From positions 62,001 to 126,000 of the forward strand of contig JBBHKE010001969.1 in the NCBI GenBank assembly GCA_037447655.1: a stretch of DNA of 64,000 nucleotides. The letters run 5' to 3'. Under the pieces are notes generated by a model. It ran no database searches, was not told the origin of the DNA, and saw only the letters and a list, made by a program, of their open reading frames with translations. The stretch's first letter is position 1, and the number at the start of each line of letters is the position of its first letter. Source of the DNA: Zygnema cylindricum (taxonomy: Eukaryota; Streptophyta; Zygnematophyceae; Zygnematales; Zygnemataceae). A program made the position numbers and the translations under genes. Of the stretch, positions 25,035 through 37,120 are shown in pieces.

Positions 25035-25645
25035 CACCGCGAATCGTAATTAGAGTAATAAAAAAATTAGAGTAAAAAAAAAAAAAACAATTAGAGTAAT
25101 GAACTCTAATTTATGTGATATAACTTTTTCACAGAGGAAGTTTACTCTAATTTATTTAAGTACTATATATTGGGTTATGTCGGCAATAAATTTCCGCGCT
25201 GAAATTATGAACACTAAATTACGTAGGCGTACAAAATATGTCAGTCCGTATAGTTTTGACGTCGTTATGACGTTAGTAATATTTGTCGCGCTGAATGTCA
25301 ATTAGTGTTCACACTGACGACGATGCTGTCGACGGACGAGAGTTATGCGAACGACATTTTTTCGATGTGATTCATTTTTCGTTTAGTGCGATTTCACGTG
25401 TGAGCACAATTTTATTAAATCATTATTTGTACCTTTTTACTGGAAAAAGTAAAATTTTACACGGTCGAACGTCGTCCGTACTCCACACTATTTAAAACGA
25501 ACCTATATTACAATTTTTTACGCTAATAAACTCACCTAAATTAGAATAATGAAAAAATTAGAATCGTTTACTCTATTTGATGTGACAGAGTCGAAATTTC
25601 GAGCGACCGAATTAGAGTAATTTACACTAATTACGATTCGCGGTG
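25035..25645. mobile_element. TA MITE, 611 bp, complete (TTAGAGTA subfamily)
   Basis: Ends CACCGCGAATCGTAATTAG and CTAATTACGATTCGCGGTG are exact inverted copies, and TA flanks both sides (25033-25034 and 25646-25647). The subterminal sequence is rich in TTAGAGTAA and its complement. The interior ORF of 68 aa also appears, altered, in the inverted half of the chimera at 25984-26600, but this looks like DNA-level similarity and no function is claimed. Confidence 0.75.
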
Positions 25646-25983
25646 TAGTGTAGTTCCATTTTAAATAGTGTGACTAACGTACAGAACTGTACCGTATTAA
25701 CGAAAATGTACAAAAAATGATTTAATACATGCCGTTATGGTGTACCTGCGTATTCACAAACCGCGTAGTGCAAACGTCATACTGACGTGAAACTGTACAT
25801 TTTGACAGAATGCGTTTTGTTTACAAACCGCGTAGTGAAAACGTCATAATACTTTGTACTCTTTGGTATCGTGGAAGTACGTGACATCATATTAGCGTCG
25901 CAAATCTGACACGGTACTGTAGTTAGCTATTCATTTCGCAAATCATAGGGAACGCGACAAAACGTCGCAAATCTGACACGGTA
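25646..25983. repeat. Duplicated hAT interior and 60-bp repeats
   Basis: From about 25850 the sequence repeats 22345-22480 almost base for base (the CTCTTTGGTATCGTGGAAGT block, then CGTCGCAAATCTGACACGG units). Before that, AAACCGCGTAGTG and ACGTCAT occur twice about 75 bp apart. This indicates internal duplication within the hAT element. Confidence 0.55.
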
Positions 25984-26600
25984 CACCGCGCATCGTTATT
26001 AGTGTCAACGACACTAATTTGGGTTCTTAAAATTTTGATTTTTTTCCTCAAATAGGATACATGATTTTAATTTTTCCTTGACGTTAATTAAGGTACTGTA
26101 CAAAATAGCGTAAAGGACGAATTACAATAATATCTAAATAGTATGGTGTACGGTCTATGTCAGACCGTACATAAATGTACCTTTTCAAGTGAAATTTTTT
26201 CAAAAAATGAGTTAAATCAGACGCGCACGCATAGGATCGTGCGCTAAAAAAACGGGATTAATCACATCGGAAAAAAGCCGTTCGCATAACTCTCGTCCGT
26301 CGACAGCATCGTCGTCAGTGTGAACATCAGCTGACATTCAGCGCGACAAATAATACTAGCGTCATAATGACGTCAAAACTATACGGACTGACATATTTTG
26401 TACGTCCACGTAATTTAGTGTTTATAATTTCAGCGCGGATATTTAATGCCGACATAACCCAATATAGAGTACTTAAATAAATTAGAGTAAACTTCCTCTG
26501 TGATAAAGTTCTATCACATAAATTAGAGTTCATTACTCTAATTGTTTTTTTTGGTTTTTTTACTCTAATTTTTTCATTACTCTAATTACGATTCGCGGTG
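25984..26600. mobile_element. Chimeric TA MITE of two subfamilies
   Basis: The left terminus is CACCGCGCATCGTTATTAGTG (subfamily of 26665-27202) and the right terminus is CTAATTACGATTCGCGGTG (subfamily of 25035-25645). The left about 280 bp are nearly identical to 26665-26942. The right about 310 bp are an inverted copy of 25035-25345. The switch is near 26280, at GTTCGCATAACTCTCG. TA flanks both ends. Confidence 0.75.
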
Positions 26601-26664
26601 TAGTTAGCTATTCATTTCGCAAATCATAGGGAACGCGACAAAACGTCGCAAATCTGACACGGTA

Positions 26665-27202
26665 CACCGCGCATCGTTATTAGTGTCAACGACACTAATT
26701 TGGGTTCTTAAAATTTTGATTTTTTTCCTCAAATAGGATACATGATTTTAATTTTTCCTTGACGTTAATTAAGGTACCGTACAAAATAGCGTAAAGGACG
26801 AATTACAATAATATCTAAATAGTATGGTGTACGGTCGATGTCAGACCGTACATAAATGTACCTTTTCAAGTGATTTTTTTTCAAAAAATGAGTTAAATCA
26901 GACGCGCACGCATAGGATCGTGCGCTAAAAAAACGGGATTGTTCTGACACGTAAATTAGTCCTACATGTACGGATATTTAAATTTCACGACGGCGTACGA
27001 TTTTCAATATTTTGTACGGATACATATATTAATGTATATAATCGTACAACGAATATTCCATTTTTGCTGTTCCCAAATTAGCATAAACGCCGAAATTAGA
27101 ATACACCTTTTTTTTTTTTTTTTTTAAATCTTAATTAGCGTCAATGACGGTATATTTACTTCCACACTATTTAAACTTTGACACTAATAACGATGCGCGG
27201 TG
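26665..27202. mobile_element. TA MITE, 538 bp, complete (TTAGTGTC subfamily)
   Basis: Ends CACCGCGCATCGTTATTAGTG and CACTAATAACGATGCGCGGTG are inverted copies. TA flanks at 26663-26664 and 27203-27204. It sits next to the tandem-repeat motif GACACGG on the left and TATTTATTTCGCAAATC on the right, like several other copies. Confidence 0.75.
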
Positions 27203-27489
27203 TAGTACACTATTTATTTCGCAAATCTTAGGGAACGCGACAAATCGTAATTATTGGCTTTCATACGGGGTACATTGGTTAATTTTGTACTTTTTCGGTT
27301 ACGGGCGAGCACGGTTAGTCGCGAGAAATCGAGATTCGGTTAATTTTTATTTTCGTAAACGCCGGTCGGTTAACGGTTAACAATTTTGGAGCGTGACATA
27401 ACTCGGTCGGGCGTCGGTTACTCAGATTTTGAAAAAAAAAAAACTGTTGGTTTCGGTTATGTAAAATTTTGACTTTTGCGACCTCTACC

Positions 27490-28150
27490 CGGTAGGGGGA
27501 TTTTAAAAAGCGCGTATCGAGAAACTGTGAGTTCAGTACAACTTCGCCCGGAGGCCGGAGCCCGGAGGTCCCAAGTCCCAACCATGTGTCGCGAATGTTG
27601 TCGGTGGATAGTCCCTGGTCGGCCGCCACGAACCGTACCCTCGCCGAGAGGAGCCTCCAGCCAATGAGGGAGGGACTTCACCACACGTCGGTCGACGATT
27701 TTGTGCGACATACAATCCGACGTGTACTTTTTTGTGTACATTGCGTGAGCCAATAGCGTGCCCGCGGGCCCCGCTACCACCGCGCGCGAGCAGACAAGCG
27801 ACCAATCGCAGCACTCAGGAGGCGCCCTCGAGTTCGGATCCCCCCCCCCCCTTTGTCGAGCCGCCCCGCAGCTCGTCTCTCTTTCTCTCTGCGGCTCCGA
27901 GCGTCCAGGGAACCACGGCCCCTCGCGACCTCAAAGGAAAAACAAACGTTTCTTTTGCAAAGGGAGGGAGACGATGCGGGTGTGCACACATTGCAGATAG
28001 AGGAATTGCGCTTAAGGGAAAGAAAGGGAGCGAGGAGTCGTCGGGATTCCTCGGAAAAGGTGGCTCACTTGCCGTTTTCTGAAATCCGTACATTTGAGCA
28101 GGAGAGCTGGATATCAGCAGCATACCGTACGACCTTTCGCAAATAGTATG
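27490..28150 (+). promoter_or_regulatory. GC-rich stretch with three CCAAT boxes
   Basis: This is the most GC-rich part of the window, directly after the hAT element and about 0.8-1.5 kb upstream of the transporter ATG. CCAAT occurs in GCCAATGAGG (27660), GCCAATAGCG (27750) and ACCAATCGCA (27802). ORFs here in all frames are typical of GC-rich DNA and lack family similarity I can see. Promoter or 5' UTR exon of the transporter gene is the likeliest reading; an unrecognised short gene is possible. 28150-28986 shows no further feature. Confidence 0.35.
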
Positions 28151-28986
28151 TACGCTGATGGCTTGCCTGAACTCCTCAAATTGCCACGTGGCGCTCTAAG
28201 TTGAAATCAGGTGATAAGTGCGCGGATGGCCATGGCCAGACGTAGAGTTGCGAAGCTGCGGTCTCCATAGACACACTGTGGGTCTCCAGAAAGACAATGG
28301 GAAAGAGGTCCTAGGTAGGCTAGGAGCTTCGCTGTCAACTGGGGCAATATGGCGAAGTAGTATCAAGGGGGAGATGCAACTTTTCTTACGATTTTTTCTA
28401 TTTTAAGTGTGCCTAAGGAGCCTACGGAAGAAAGAAATTGGCAGTTTCTAACAGAAAATCATACCTTACCGAATTTCTTCCTGAAAGATTAATAATATAT
28501 TAAAAAATGCTCCGGTCTTCATTTTAAAACTTTGAATTAAGAAAAAAAAGCAGCACCAAGGCGTAAAACTGAAGGCAGTTGTCCTCATTTCATTTTTTTT
28601 TTATATATTGAAGAAAAACTAGCATTCAATTATACGTTGAAATCAAGATGAAAGCAATATGCAATCAGCTGTGCGATATACGGCCTAGAATCCCCATACT
28701 TGTCTTTTACCCACCAACTTTTTTTTCATCCTTTTAGTGCAGTCAATCCATATGACCGCAAGACTCTAATTATTTTCAAGAAAATCTAAACAGGACTACC
28801 AACGGTTGAAATTAAACCCACAAACAGACAACCGTTTCTCAACGTAGCACATCCTTCGCCTTCATCTGCTGACGTCAAAACCTCCTCTCACACTCCCTTC
28901 CCTTTTTCCCACACAGATTATTCCGTGACAAAAATAGTGTGGAAGCCAAATTTTATCAACGCATCCTCCTCTCGCACTTGAGAAAA

Positions 28987-31900
28987 ATGGCTCTCGGAGA
29001 TTATCCGGAAATCAGTCCCCCAAAAGCGACAAAACTCCCTATGGCTGCTCTTACCGCCCTGTCTTCCGGGCTGTTTGTGCATTCGCTCATAGTGACGCTG
29101 CTGTTCCCCTTTGCACCCGTCATGGTCAAAATGTTCGGAATCTCAGACGAAAAATCCGGGTAAGTGCACAGAGCTTCAGTTATTCTTGAGGCGGCGGGCT
29201 CGAAAGTACAAATGCTGAAGGTGTTGTGGGTAGGAAAGTACAATTCTGAAACTTTCGTAGGTTGGGACTTTTTGTTTTGCAAGTTTTATGGGTGGGAAAG
29301 TACAACGTTGAAATTTTCAGTTTTCGGAATTCTATGAAGTTTTCAGTTCCGGTTTTTGACTTTCCATGGTTTGAAAAAACAATTTTGGAAGTTTCATGCA
29401 AAAGGGTCACTTGGGAAGTTTCATGGATGGGATGGTACAACTTTGAACTTTTCATGGGAGAAAAGGTGCATGTTTTTATTCTCACGAGGTCAAAAATACA
29501 ACTTTGAAAGTTTCATAACGTTTCATGGGTAGGAATTTGGGTGGGAAAGTACAGTTTGAAATGTTTCATGAGTGAAAACGTACAATTTTCAGATTTCCAC
29601 GACTTCATAAGTTCCACTTTGGAAGTTTCGTGGGTGAGGAAGAGCATTTTTGAAGGAAAGTTCAATTTTGACGTTTTATGGATGGGAAAGTACAGTGTTC
29701 CCAGAGAAAGGAAAATATTGAAAGTTATTGGGAAAAAAATTGCAAAGTAGAAAATTTTCTGAGACGAAAGGTACAATTTTGAGAATTTGATGAGGAAAAC
29801 CGCAATGCTGAAGATGTATGGGAAAAAAAAAATAACTTTTATAAGTTTTCCTTACTTGTGTTTATTATGGAGCAGATATTATGCCGGACTGCTATCCTCG
29901 GCATACTTTTTTGGGAGCCTTTTGGCTGGACCGCTGTGGGGGTAAGAACGAAATCACATCCAAAGAAAAGGACGAACAAGATTTGCTGTGGATGAACAGC
30001 TGGTGTTCTAGTTGGTTCACAGGCTAGCCATGGGAGGGGTTTTGCAAACACAGACAAAAGGATGTTTCTGGACTCTCAAATACTGAATGTATCTTGCCTT
30101 TGATTTAAATGCTTTGTCCATTCATGCGATTGCAGTCAGTCAGCTTAGATAGAATATCGGACTATTTTGACATGGGACATCGCTGAAATAAGGCAAGAGG
30201 ATGGTATCGGTGGGGTTGCCAGGTGTCTCTCCGACGTTCTCGGTCGGAAAACAGTGATTCTCATTGGGCTCTGTGGCAACGCCATATTCGGTACCATGTT
30301 TGGCTTTAGCATCAACCTCACTATGGCCATGGGCCTCCGCTTCATCCTTGGCTTATTCTGCACTGTCTTCATTGCGGCAAAAACGTAAGAAATGGTCTCC
30401 ATGGATCACCTGCCGTGCCGTCACCTGTCATGCCCGGAATTGCTTCTTTCTATTTTAAAATGGCGAAACCTGTGATTGTCTTGTAGTGATTTCGGTGATT
30501 TGCACCACTTGCGATGGCTGCATGCGATGCTGAAAAAGACAAAAGTTTTGAAATTTCAGTTTTGTCTTCTTTTCATATTCTTCATTAGCAGCAGTTGCTG
30601 CCAACATAATTCAATCATACCGATTCCCCCCTTATATCCAGATCTCAGTTTCAATTCATTCTTTTCTATTCCACTATCAACTCCTGTCCCTTGCTATCAC
30701 CATAGCTTCTCTTTCTCTCTGCCTCGCAATCAAGTTTGTACCTTTTTCCATATCGTCCCTCTTTCCCGTCATATCCTTCATACACCCTCATTTCATCGAT
30801 TACCCTTTCCCCTATTCCCATGCTCTCTCCCCTCACTCTCCTTCATTGCCTTCTCCACCCATTTACCATTTCCCATGCTGCTTTTCCCACATCTTCACCT
30901 CATTTCACGTCTCCTTCCTCCCTTTCCCCGTTTCTCTTTGCTTCTTGTCCCCTTCCCTCTTACTTCATTTTCTTAATTTCCTGTTCTCTCAGCCAAGTCT
31001 TCTAGCTGGTTTTTTTTTTCTTCTTCTTCCATTTCCTTCCCTCAACTTGTCCTTTCGTGTCCTCCTTTTCATCCCTTTTTCTTAGAGATTCTGCTCTATT
31101 CTATGGCAGAGCTTAGCTCATTACCGTCTTGATGATTGCCAGCTGTCTGAGTAGAGTCCCTTCTACCTTTCCTCATTTTTCCCTTCTCTTATTCTTTCTT
31201 GTACTGTTGTCGGGAGGTACAGATCCCTGACGGAGCTTTGCGACGACTCCAACCAGGCTCAGGGGTGAGTGGGAAACCGCCTTTCCAACTGCTGTGATGC
31301 GCCGTGTTTCCAGCAGATGGCGTTGTGCGCCTCGGCGGCGAAGGCCCCTCGCAGCAGCAGGCACTGGGGGGGGGTCCTCGCCGACCCTCGCAGAGAAATC
31401 TCGCCGCACTCTCGCTAGAAATGCCTCTCACACGATACTTCAAATGTGCGAAAACAATTGGAAATGCTGTATGCAATTTCCAATACTAAACGCAATTTCC
31501 CCCGTACTATAAGCAAACTACTCGTACTATATGAAAATTCCCTATACTGTGTGGAATATTCTCGTACTATATGCAATTTTCTCGTACTATGCGCGTTTTA
31601 TGCTGGAAAAGCCATATAGTACGCTTATAGTAGGGGGAAACCACGCAGAGAGTTTCCAATTGTTTTCGCGCATTTGGCATTATGTTTTCATGTTGTGGAT
31701 CGCGTGTGCTGTTGAATTTCCGCAACGCATATGAATCTGTGGCCGACTAACTTGTGGCCTCACGCGGTCGCAGGTTTGCTGTTTTTGGTCTCTGCTGGGC
31801 TCTTGGCATCATCTTGGGTGAGTCCTCCCTTCCTTTCCACCTGCATCCAGTTCCTTGAGGCAGGAAGTTACTGTTTTCTTTGTCAAAAAGGCTTACCTTT

Positions 31901-34900
31901 ATAGCAGGTCCAGGTAGTAGCCCAATCCAAATTTAGGGGACTTCCATGCAGTCTTTTCAGTCCAATGGGTCAAGGGATCTATGGAAAAATGTTCATCCTG
32001 CTTTTCTTTTCTCTGTCATAAGACTCTATCAATTCTAAAGAAGCCAACGCTCTCATGACGTAAACTCATAGTCCTCACATCTGATTTAGATTTCTCCCTG
32101 CAGTACTCGGATTGATTCCATTGTCGCTTTTTTTGAATTCCTAAACTGAGATAGCATCGCTGATTCAGCATTGCGGACAAAATGTAGAGCATCGATCTCT
32201 TTTTGACACCCTTGCGGAATTTCAAATTTCAAGAGGGTACAAATGTAACATTTAGCCCTGTCATTTGATTATGTTTCTCTTATCAAATCCCAATCTGACT
32301 CCTCTAATGTTACGCTCATTATACTTTTCCTCCAGGTCCTGTGCTTGGAGGAGTATTAGCCCAGCCCGCGACAAAATTCCCAGCCATCTTTTCTCATCAT
32401 GGGATATTCGGTTGCTTTCCTTTCCTTCTTCCGTCTCTGGTTCTCGCAATCATGACACTTGTCATTGTGGGTTTATGCATCACTTGTCTACCGGAGACTC
32501 TGGGCCGGAGATTGTCTCCGGTGGAACAGATGGCGAGAACACCGCGACAATCCGAAGACGGGGGAAGCAGTAAGCCCATGCCTGGGGTGGTGATTGTGGA
32601 GAAGGAAAGGACATGGATTTTGGCAGAGGAGGCTGGTAAAGTGGAGAGCTCAAAAACATATCTTTTGTCAAAGACAGAGCAAAAACTGGCACACCAAGAC
32701 ATCTATGAAGAGGAGGAAGACGATCCCGGGTTTTTTCAAGTGGTATTTTGTGACCCAGACACATGTAAGGATGGCTGTTGGGGTATATAATAAAGGAGGT
32801 TAGATGATGCCAAATGCGGTGCTTAAAATGTTAATAAACTCAAAAAAAATATCTTCTTAAAACAAGAAGCATTTGTCTGATACGGAGATGATAACAGCTG
32901 AAAACATCCCTTTGGCATGAGATGACAAATTCGACTTAATAATAACCATGTATCTTGGTAGTAACTGCATTTTGAGATTCCCTCACTCTCTCTCCCCCCC
33001 TCTTGGATATTCATCGGCGGTCTATTGAAACAACGTTAAACGTTAAGATACATTGCTTCCTAAAGCACATACGATCATGGAAGATTAGAGGAAGGCTGAA
33101 ATCGGTTAAGAGACTGAACGAAAAAGAAAAAAAAGAAAAAACTCATTTACGTCTGTCTTTGTGTGCAGTAATGACAGGAAGCATCTTCTGCCTTTGTGGT
33201 TTCATGCCAGTTGCCTTTGATGCGGTGAGTCTCCTTCATGAGCTTATCACTTAGGAAGTCCAAAACAGAGCTGTAACTGAAACAAGTTGTGCCACAAAGA
33301 ACCTCTCAAGCAGCGTATCTGTTCGAATTCAACAAGTATAGACCACCAAGTCCATCATATGTTGATGTTCCGGGAACCACAGAAAGCACCATTTCATAAC
33401 GTGGTAAATGAGAAAGTAGCAGTGAATAAAACCTACTGACGTCGTCATCCCCCATGGCATGGCAGCTGTTCCCCATGTGGTCGCTGAAGACCTGGGGCGC
33501 CGGAGGGCTGAGCTTCACCACCACCAACTTGGGACTCGCCCAGGCAGCCTCCGGCGTCTCGCTCGTGAGTGCCAAACCTGCCACTGGGAAGGCTTAGCAG
33601 CTCAAAACGTGCTGCTGTAACCAATACTAGTCGTACCTTTCCTGCTAAGCTTTTTAGCAATTTGCCGTAAAATTTAGTTCCATTCTAACGATCATGACTA
33701 AGTGTAATATCTCCCGCGTTGCTGTGACGTCAGGTGCCTATGACTCTGGTCATCTACCCATGGCTTGTGAACCGCTTTGGAGCTGTCATCGCCCTCCAGC
33801 TCTCCCTCGTGACAGGTGTTTTCCAGGCCGGGATTCCGCTCGTCCGTCTCCTGGCGGACAAAACGCTGGTGGACCTCGCGTGCGTCGCCATATTCGCCAT
33901 CCGCAGGTACGGCGGCTCCGGGCGCAGAAAGACGGGTCCCACCGGGCAAGCTGTGTTCGCCTGTGCACGGCCTCCTGGGCACTGGAACTTCGCAGTCTGG
34001 CTTGCTTGCTGCCGCGTCAATGAGGGAACAATCTAAGGCAATCTGTAGCATTTTCAAACTGATGCCCTCAGTCGCAAATAGGGACAGTTCACTGGCATTC
34101 GAGAGAATGATGCAGTGGACGAAGCTGTGGACGTTGCTGTACGGCTGTAATTTATCAGAGACAATCCTGGAAAGTTTACGTTATCAGATGGCAATCGACA
34201 TCATTGAAACCATCTCTTTAGAAAAAGAAAAATCTTTTTATAAAGCCCGGGTTCCATTGAGGTGGAAAAAATCCACATTTTGCTTCTACAACTTCAAGTG
34301 TGTGAAATTAATATGGCCAGATCTTCTTGGAGGCAAAATGTGTAATCTGAATTCTTTCCTATTTTGTCCCGATTTCCGTGACTGCTTTCTGCCTCTGGCA
34401 CTGGTACTCGGCCTGATCTGGTCTCGCGGTCGGCGGAAACCAACAGGACGCTGAGCGTCAGCATGGAACTTGCTCGTAGCAAACACCGAACCTGAAAGGG
34501 AGTATAACAGTTCTAGTCACTACAGTGCAGTTCGTAGCCATTTTGTACCGATGCTGTGACACATACAAACTGAATTAAAACAGCTGTAGCGTTTCCTTGT
34601 AGGCTCGACAAAACAGTGCAGTAGCGTTTCTGTTAATCTGAGATGTTCTTTCGCGGTGTGGTCAAATGTCGATCAGTTTTTCGCCCTCGCCGCTGACACT
34701 GACTCCCACGGCCGGATTTGTCTGATGTGATTGGTCTCTTGCAGCTTCAACATGACCGGCATGGCCTCCATGTTCATTCTGACGGCCAACAGCGTCCGTT
34801 ATCCCAAGTACATGGGCGCCGTCAACGGCATGCTCGCCACCGTCCAGAACGTGGTACAAGCGATTGCTCCGACAGCTGTCGGCGCCTTATTCGCGTGGAG

Positions 34901-35027
34901 CTCCAGCAGCAGGAGATCATTCCCTTTCGACTACCACTTGACGTGGCTTCTCTTAGGAGGACTGCACGTGCTGCTTCTCATATTGACGTGCCTGTTGCCG
35001 AGCCACCTCAACTACAGAAAAGGTTGA
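28987..35027 (+). CDS. DHA1/ZIFL-like major facilitator, ten exons
   Basis: Twelve-helix secondary transporter of the DHA1 antiporter group, closest in my reading to plant ZINC INDUCED FACILITATOR-LIKE proteins; substrate unknown. Exons: 28987-29159, 29876-29941, 30223-30384, 31217-31264, 31774-31817, 32336-32764, 33169-33224, 33466-33564, 33734-33906 and 34745-35027. All phases join; 1533 nt, 510 aa. Motif A (GCLSDVLGRK) is at residues 80-89, after the second helix. The antiporter motif C-like GIILGPVLGG ends near residue 170 and is followed by LAQPATKFP, a ZIFL-type block. A long hydrophilic central loop (about 215-305) ends acidic (EEEEDD). Later blocks GGLSFTTTNLGLAQ, NMTGMASMF and NGMLATVQNVVQA match the second half of ZIFL. 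The N-terminal CPGC motif is absent, and PETLG stands where plant ZIFLs have PET(L/I)H. The exon 4 acceptor (CGGGAG) lacks a good pyrimidine tract. Confidence 0.9.
29170..29815 (+). repeat. Degenerate minisatellite in transporter intron 1
   Basis: About fourteen imperfect units of roughly 40-45 bp share the words GGGTGGGAAAGTACAA, TTTTGAAA and GTTTCATG. Units vary in length and order, so it is an old array. It fills nearly the whole first intron between donor 29160 and acceptor 29875. Confidence 0.65.
30476..31090 (+). repeat. Pyrimidine-rich tract in intron 3
   Basis: About 500 bp are strongly C/T-rich on the plus strand (CCTTTCCC, TTCTTCC and CTCCCT words). The open frames it yields are low-complexity. 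It lies between exons 3 and 4 of the transporter gene. Confidence 0.55.
31441..31677. mobile_element. MITE with 24-bp inverted ends in transporter intron 4
   Basis: The left end CAAATGTGCGAAAACAATTG and the right end CAATTGTTTTCGCGCATTTG are inverted copies extending to GGAAA/TTTCC. The interior repeats CGTACTATATG-like words five or more times. The total is 237 bp. A decayed second copy is at 14578-14718. The target duplication is unclear. Confidence 0.65.
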
Positions 35028-37120
35028 GTGCGAATAACAGGAGCTGAAGGAAAGTGGACCGGCGAGCTTAGACTGGCTCCAACTTTGGCTGTTATGCTTG
35101 CGGATAAATGGAGCAACGTTCTGAAAGTGCTTCAGGCCTGAGGGCGCTGTACAGCAAAGACTCACAACTGGTAATAACGACATACTCCGGAATTACTATG
35201 GATTGCCAAAAACTCAGGTACTCAACCAATATGCCGATATCCCGCAAAGGTATCCGTGATGGAAGATGGTTGACTTTGGCTATGGAATTAGCAAACAGGT
35301 TATCTTTTAGTCTATCGTAAAGCAAACGTTGAACAAAATTCAGTAATGTTCGTTCTTTTAGGAAAAAAGTTTAATATATTTGACCGGTTCTGTTGTCACA
35401 CCAATGAACGTTTTTGTCTTCTTGTTGTAAACGGCAAAGATAAGGAAAAGAGGATGAGTTTAGGAGGTGGTTCTGTAGATATTGCTTATTTAGAATTTGA
35501 TGGCATTACCTTTTTAAGATGAAACAACTTTGCGGGATATTAAATTAATTGCCTGGCAGTAGCATCATGGAAAAGTGAAGGAGAGGTTTGATAGTCCATG
35601 TTTATTACGATGTTCAACCAAACATATTAACTTTTTGTTTTGAAGGCATTTCTTTCTTACGTGATTGTACACAATTTTTTTGAAATACAATCCAGTAATT
35701 TTTAAGTAAGTTGTAGGCGCTATGCTTTATTCAACTATTGTAATAAGAAGGTTAACGGGAGAGAAATTTTATAGCTTTAATCGCTCCTGGCAGCAAGGGG
35801 CCAAGTGCTTTTAGTTTATTTCTTGTTTAGTTGCCATTTTTCGGTTGTTCTTGTTACTGTTATTAGTTTCTGGAATACCACAACAAATTTGATTGACGTC
35901 TCCAAATTTGCATTTTCAACTAGGTAGCTCTTAAAGAAAGTTGTTATCTGCTGCTCGATCCTCACTTTTTCGAAGTAAATTGGCATCAATTTGACTGATT
36001 GGTATGCGACCTACTATTGTTCGATTCCTTCTTGTTATTTATAAATTAAAAAGGCTTGTAAAAGTAAACAAGAGAAAAGACAACATAGGAGAAGAGAAAA
36101 TACCATTTAACAATAAGGGTTTATAACATGCAGTTTCACAATACTGTACCGCTATTAGTGTGATCCAGGTGTAGGTGAACCAAGTGTAAAGCTGCTTTAA
36201 CCGGTTTCCATTTTAGGGGAATTACACATGCTGTAAAATGAAACTAACAAAATTTAACCACATTTCAGGCTTAAGCCATAATTTTTTTTTACTAGTACAA
36301 AATTTCCAGTAGTTGTATGTACGGTTACTCATAAATCATAGGGCTACCTATACAACCATTTTGATTGCATATTTAAGAAAGTTTGAGAAAACATAGCTTT
36401 TGTGAGCAATTATGTATACCCCCACAATTACTGATATTTCTCCCGATAGCGCAAGTGGAATCCCCAATTGTAATGCCCCTAATGCATGCTTAAAAAGGGT
36501 CAGGGTCAGTGCTACTCTGCAAGGCGCGGAATTGTTGAAATTACAGCTAGTAACTCCAGGAATTTGTTGATTAACGGAAATCGTTGCTGTACGATCAACA
36601 GCGACAACTGTATTGTTATTCCTTTACTCGCAAGCAACCAAGTACAGTCCGCCAGATGAACAGTAAAAAAGTTAATGCTAATGGCAATACCGCGAGTAAA
36701 GTGGTCACAATATACATGGGTTTCTTTTAAACCGTCTCGTACGGCTTGCTGTACGTTTTAGTATGGCTACTAAGATTGCAGACCTCCAAAATGCTGCACA
36801 TATAATCTGTGTTTCGAGGGATGACAGGACGATCCATACATCACTAACATTACTTCACAGATATTGGCAGTACCTCCCGTATCATTGTTACGCATATTTA
36901 CCTTCTTAATCAGTGAACACAAATGCAATTGAAGCACAATATTGGCAGTAAAAACTACATTATTAGAATGCAGTTACAAATGTAACATACCACATGTAAC
37001 CAAACAAAACCGAATAATGCAACAACACATCACTTTAGATTACTAATGTACAAATGCTAGACTTCCTCCTGCATCTTATTTTTTCTTCCTACCTTTTTCT
37101 TTTCTTTTTCCTATTTTTAT
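35028..37120. other. Convergent 3' intergenic region
   Basis: This lies between the stop codons of the transporter (plus) and NOL12-like (minus) genes. It is AT-rich. I see no ORF, repeat end or RNA gene here that I can support; both 3' UTRs must lie in it. Confidence 0.4.

Larger units (their letters stand above)
22210..27487 (+). mobile_element. Decayed hAT element with nested MITEs
   Basis: The left part (22234-22330, GGTCGGTTACGGTCGGT words) and right part (27290-27487, ending TTTTGCGACCTCTA) match, in reverse orientation, the two ends of the clean hAT element at 43182-45065. The right terminus is the complement of TAGAGGTCGCAAAA, one base off CAGAGGTCGCAAA. The left terminus is not found. 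Inside are roughly 60-bp tandem repeats, hAT transposase debris at 23085-24084 and at least five CACCG-family MITEs. This looks like a relative of the autonomous parent of the shorter element. Confidence 0.7.

Noticed and set aside
27732-28082. Overlapping ORFs of about 100 aa in the GC-rich stretch
   Set aside because: Several frames are open at once because of composition. Promoter or leader sequence is the better reading.
30476-30976. 166-aa ORF
   Set aside because: It is a pyrimidine-rich intron tract with no introns or motifs of its own, between confirmed exons 3 and 4.
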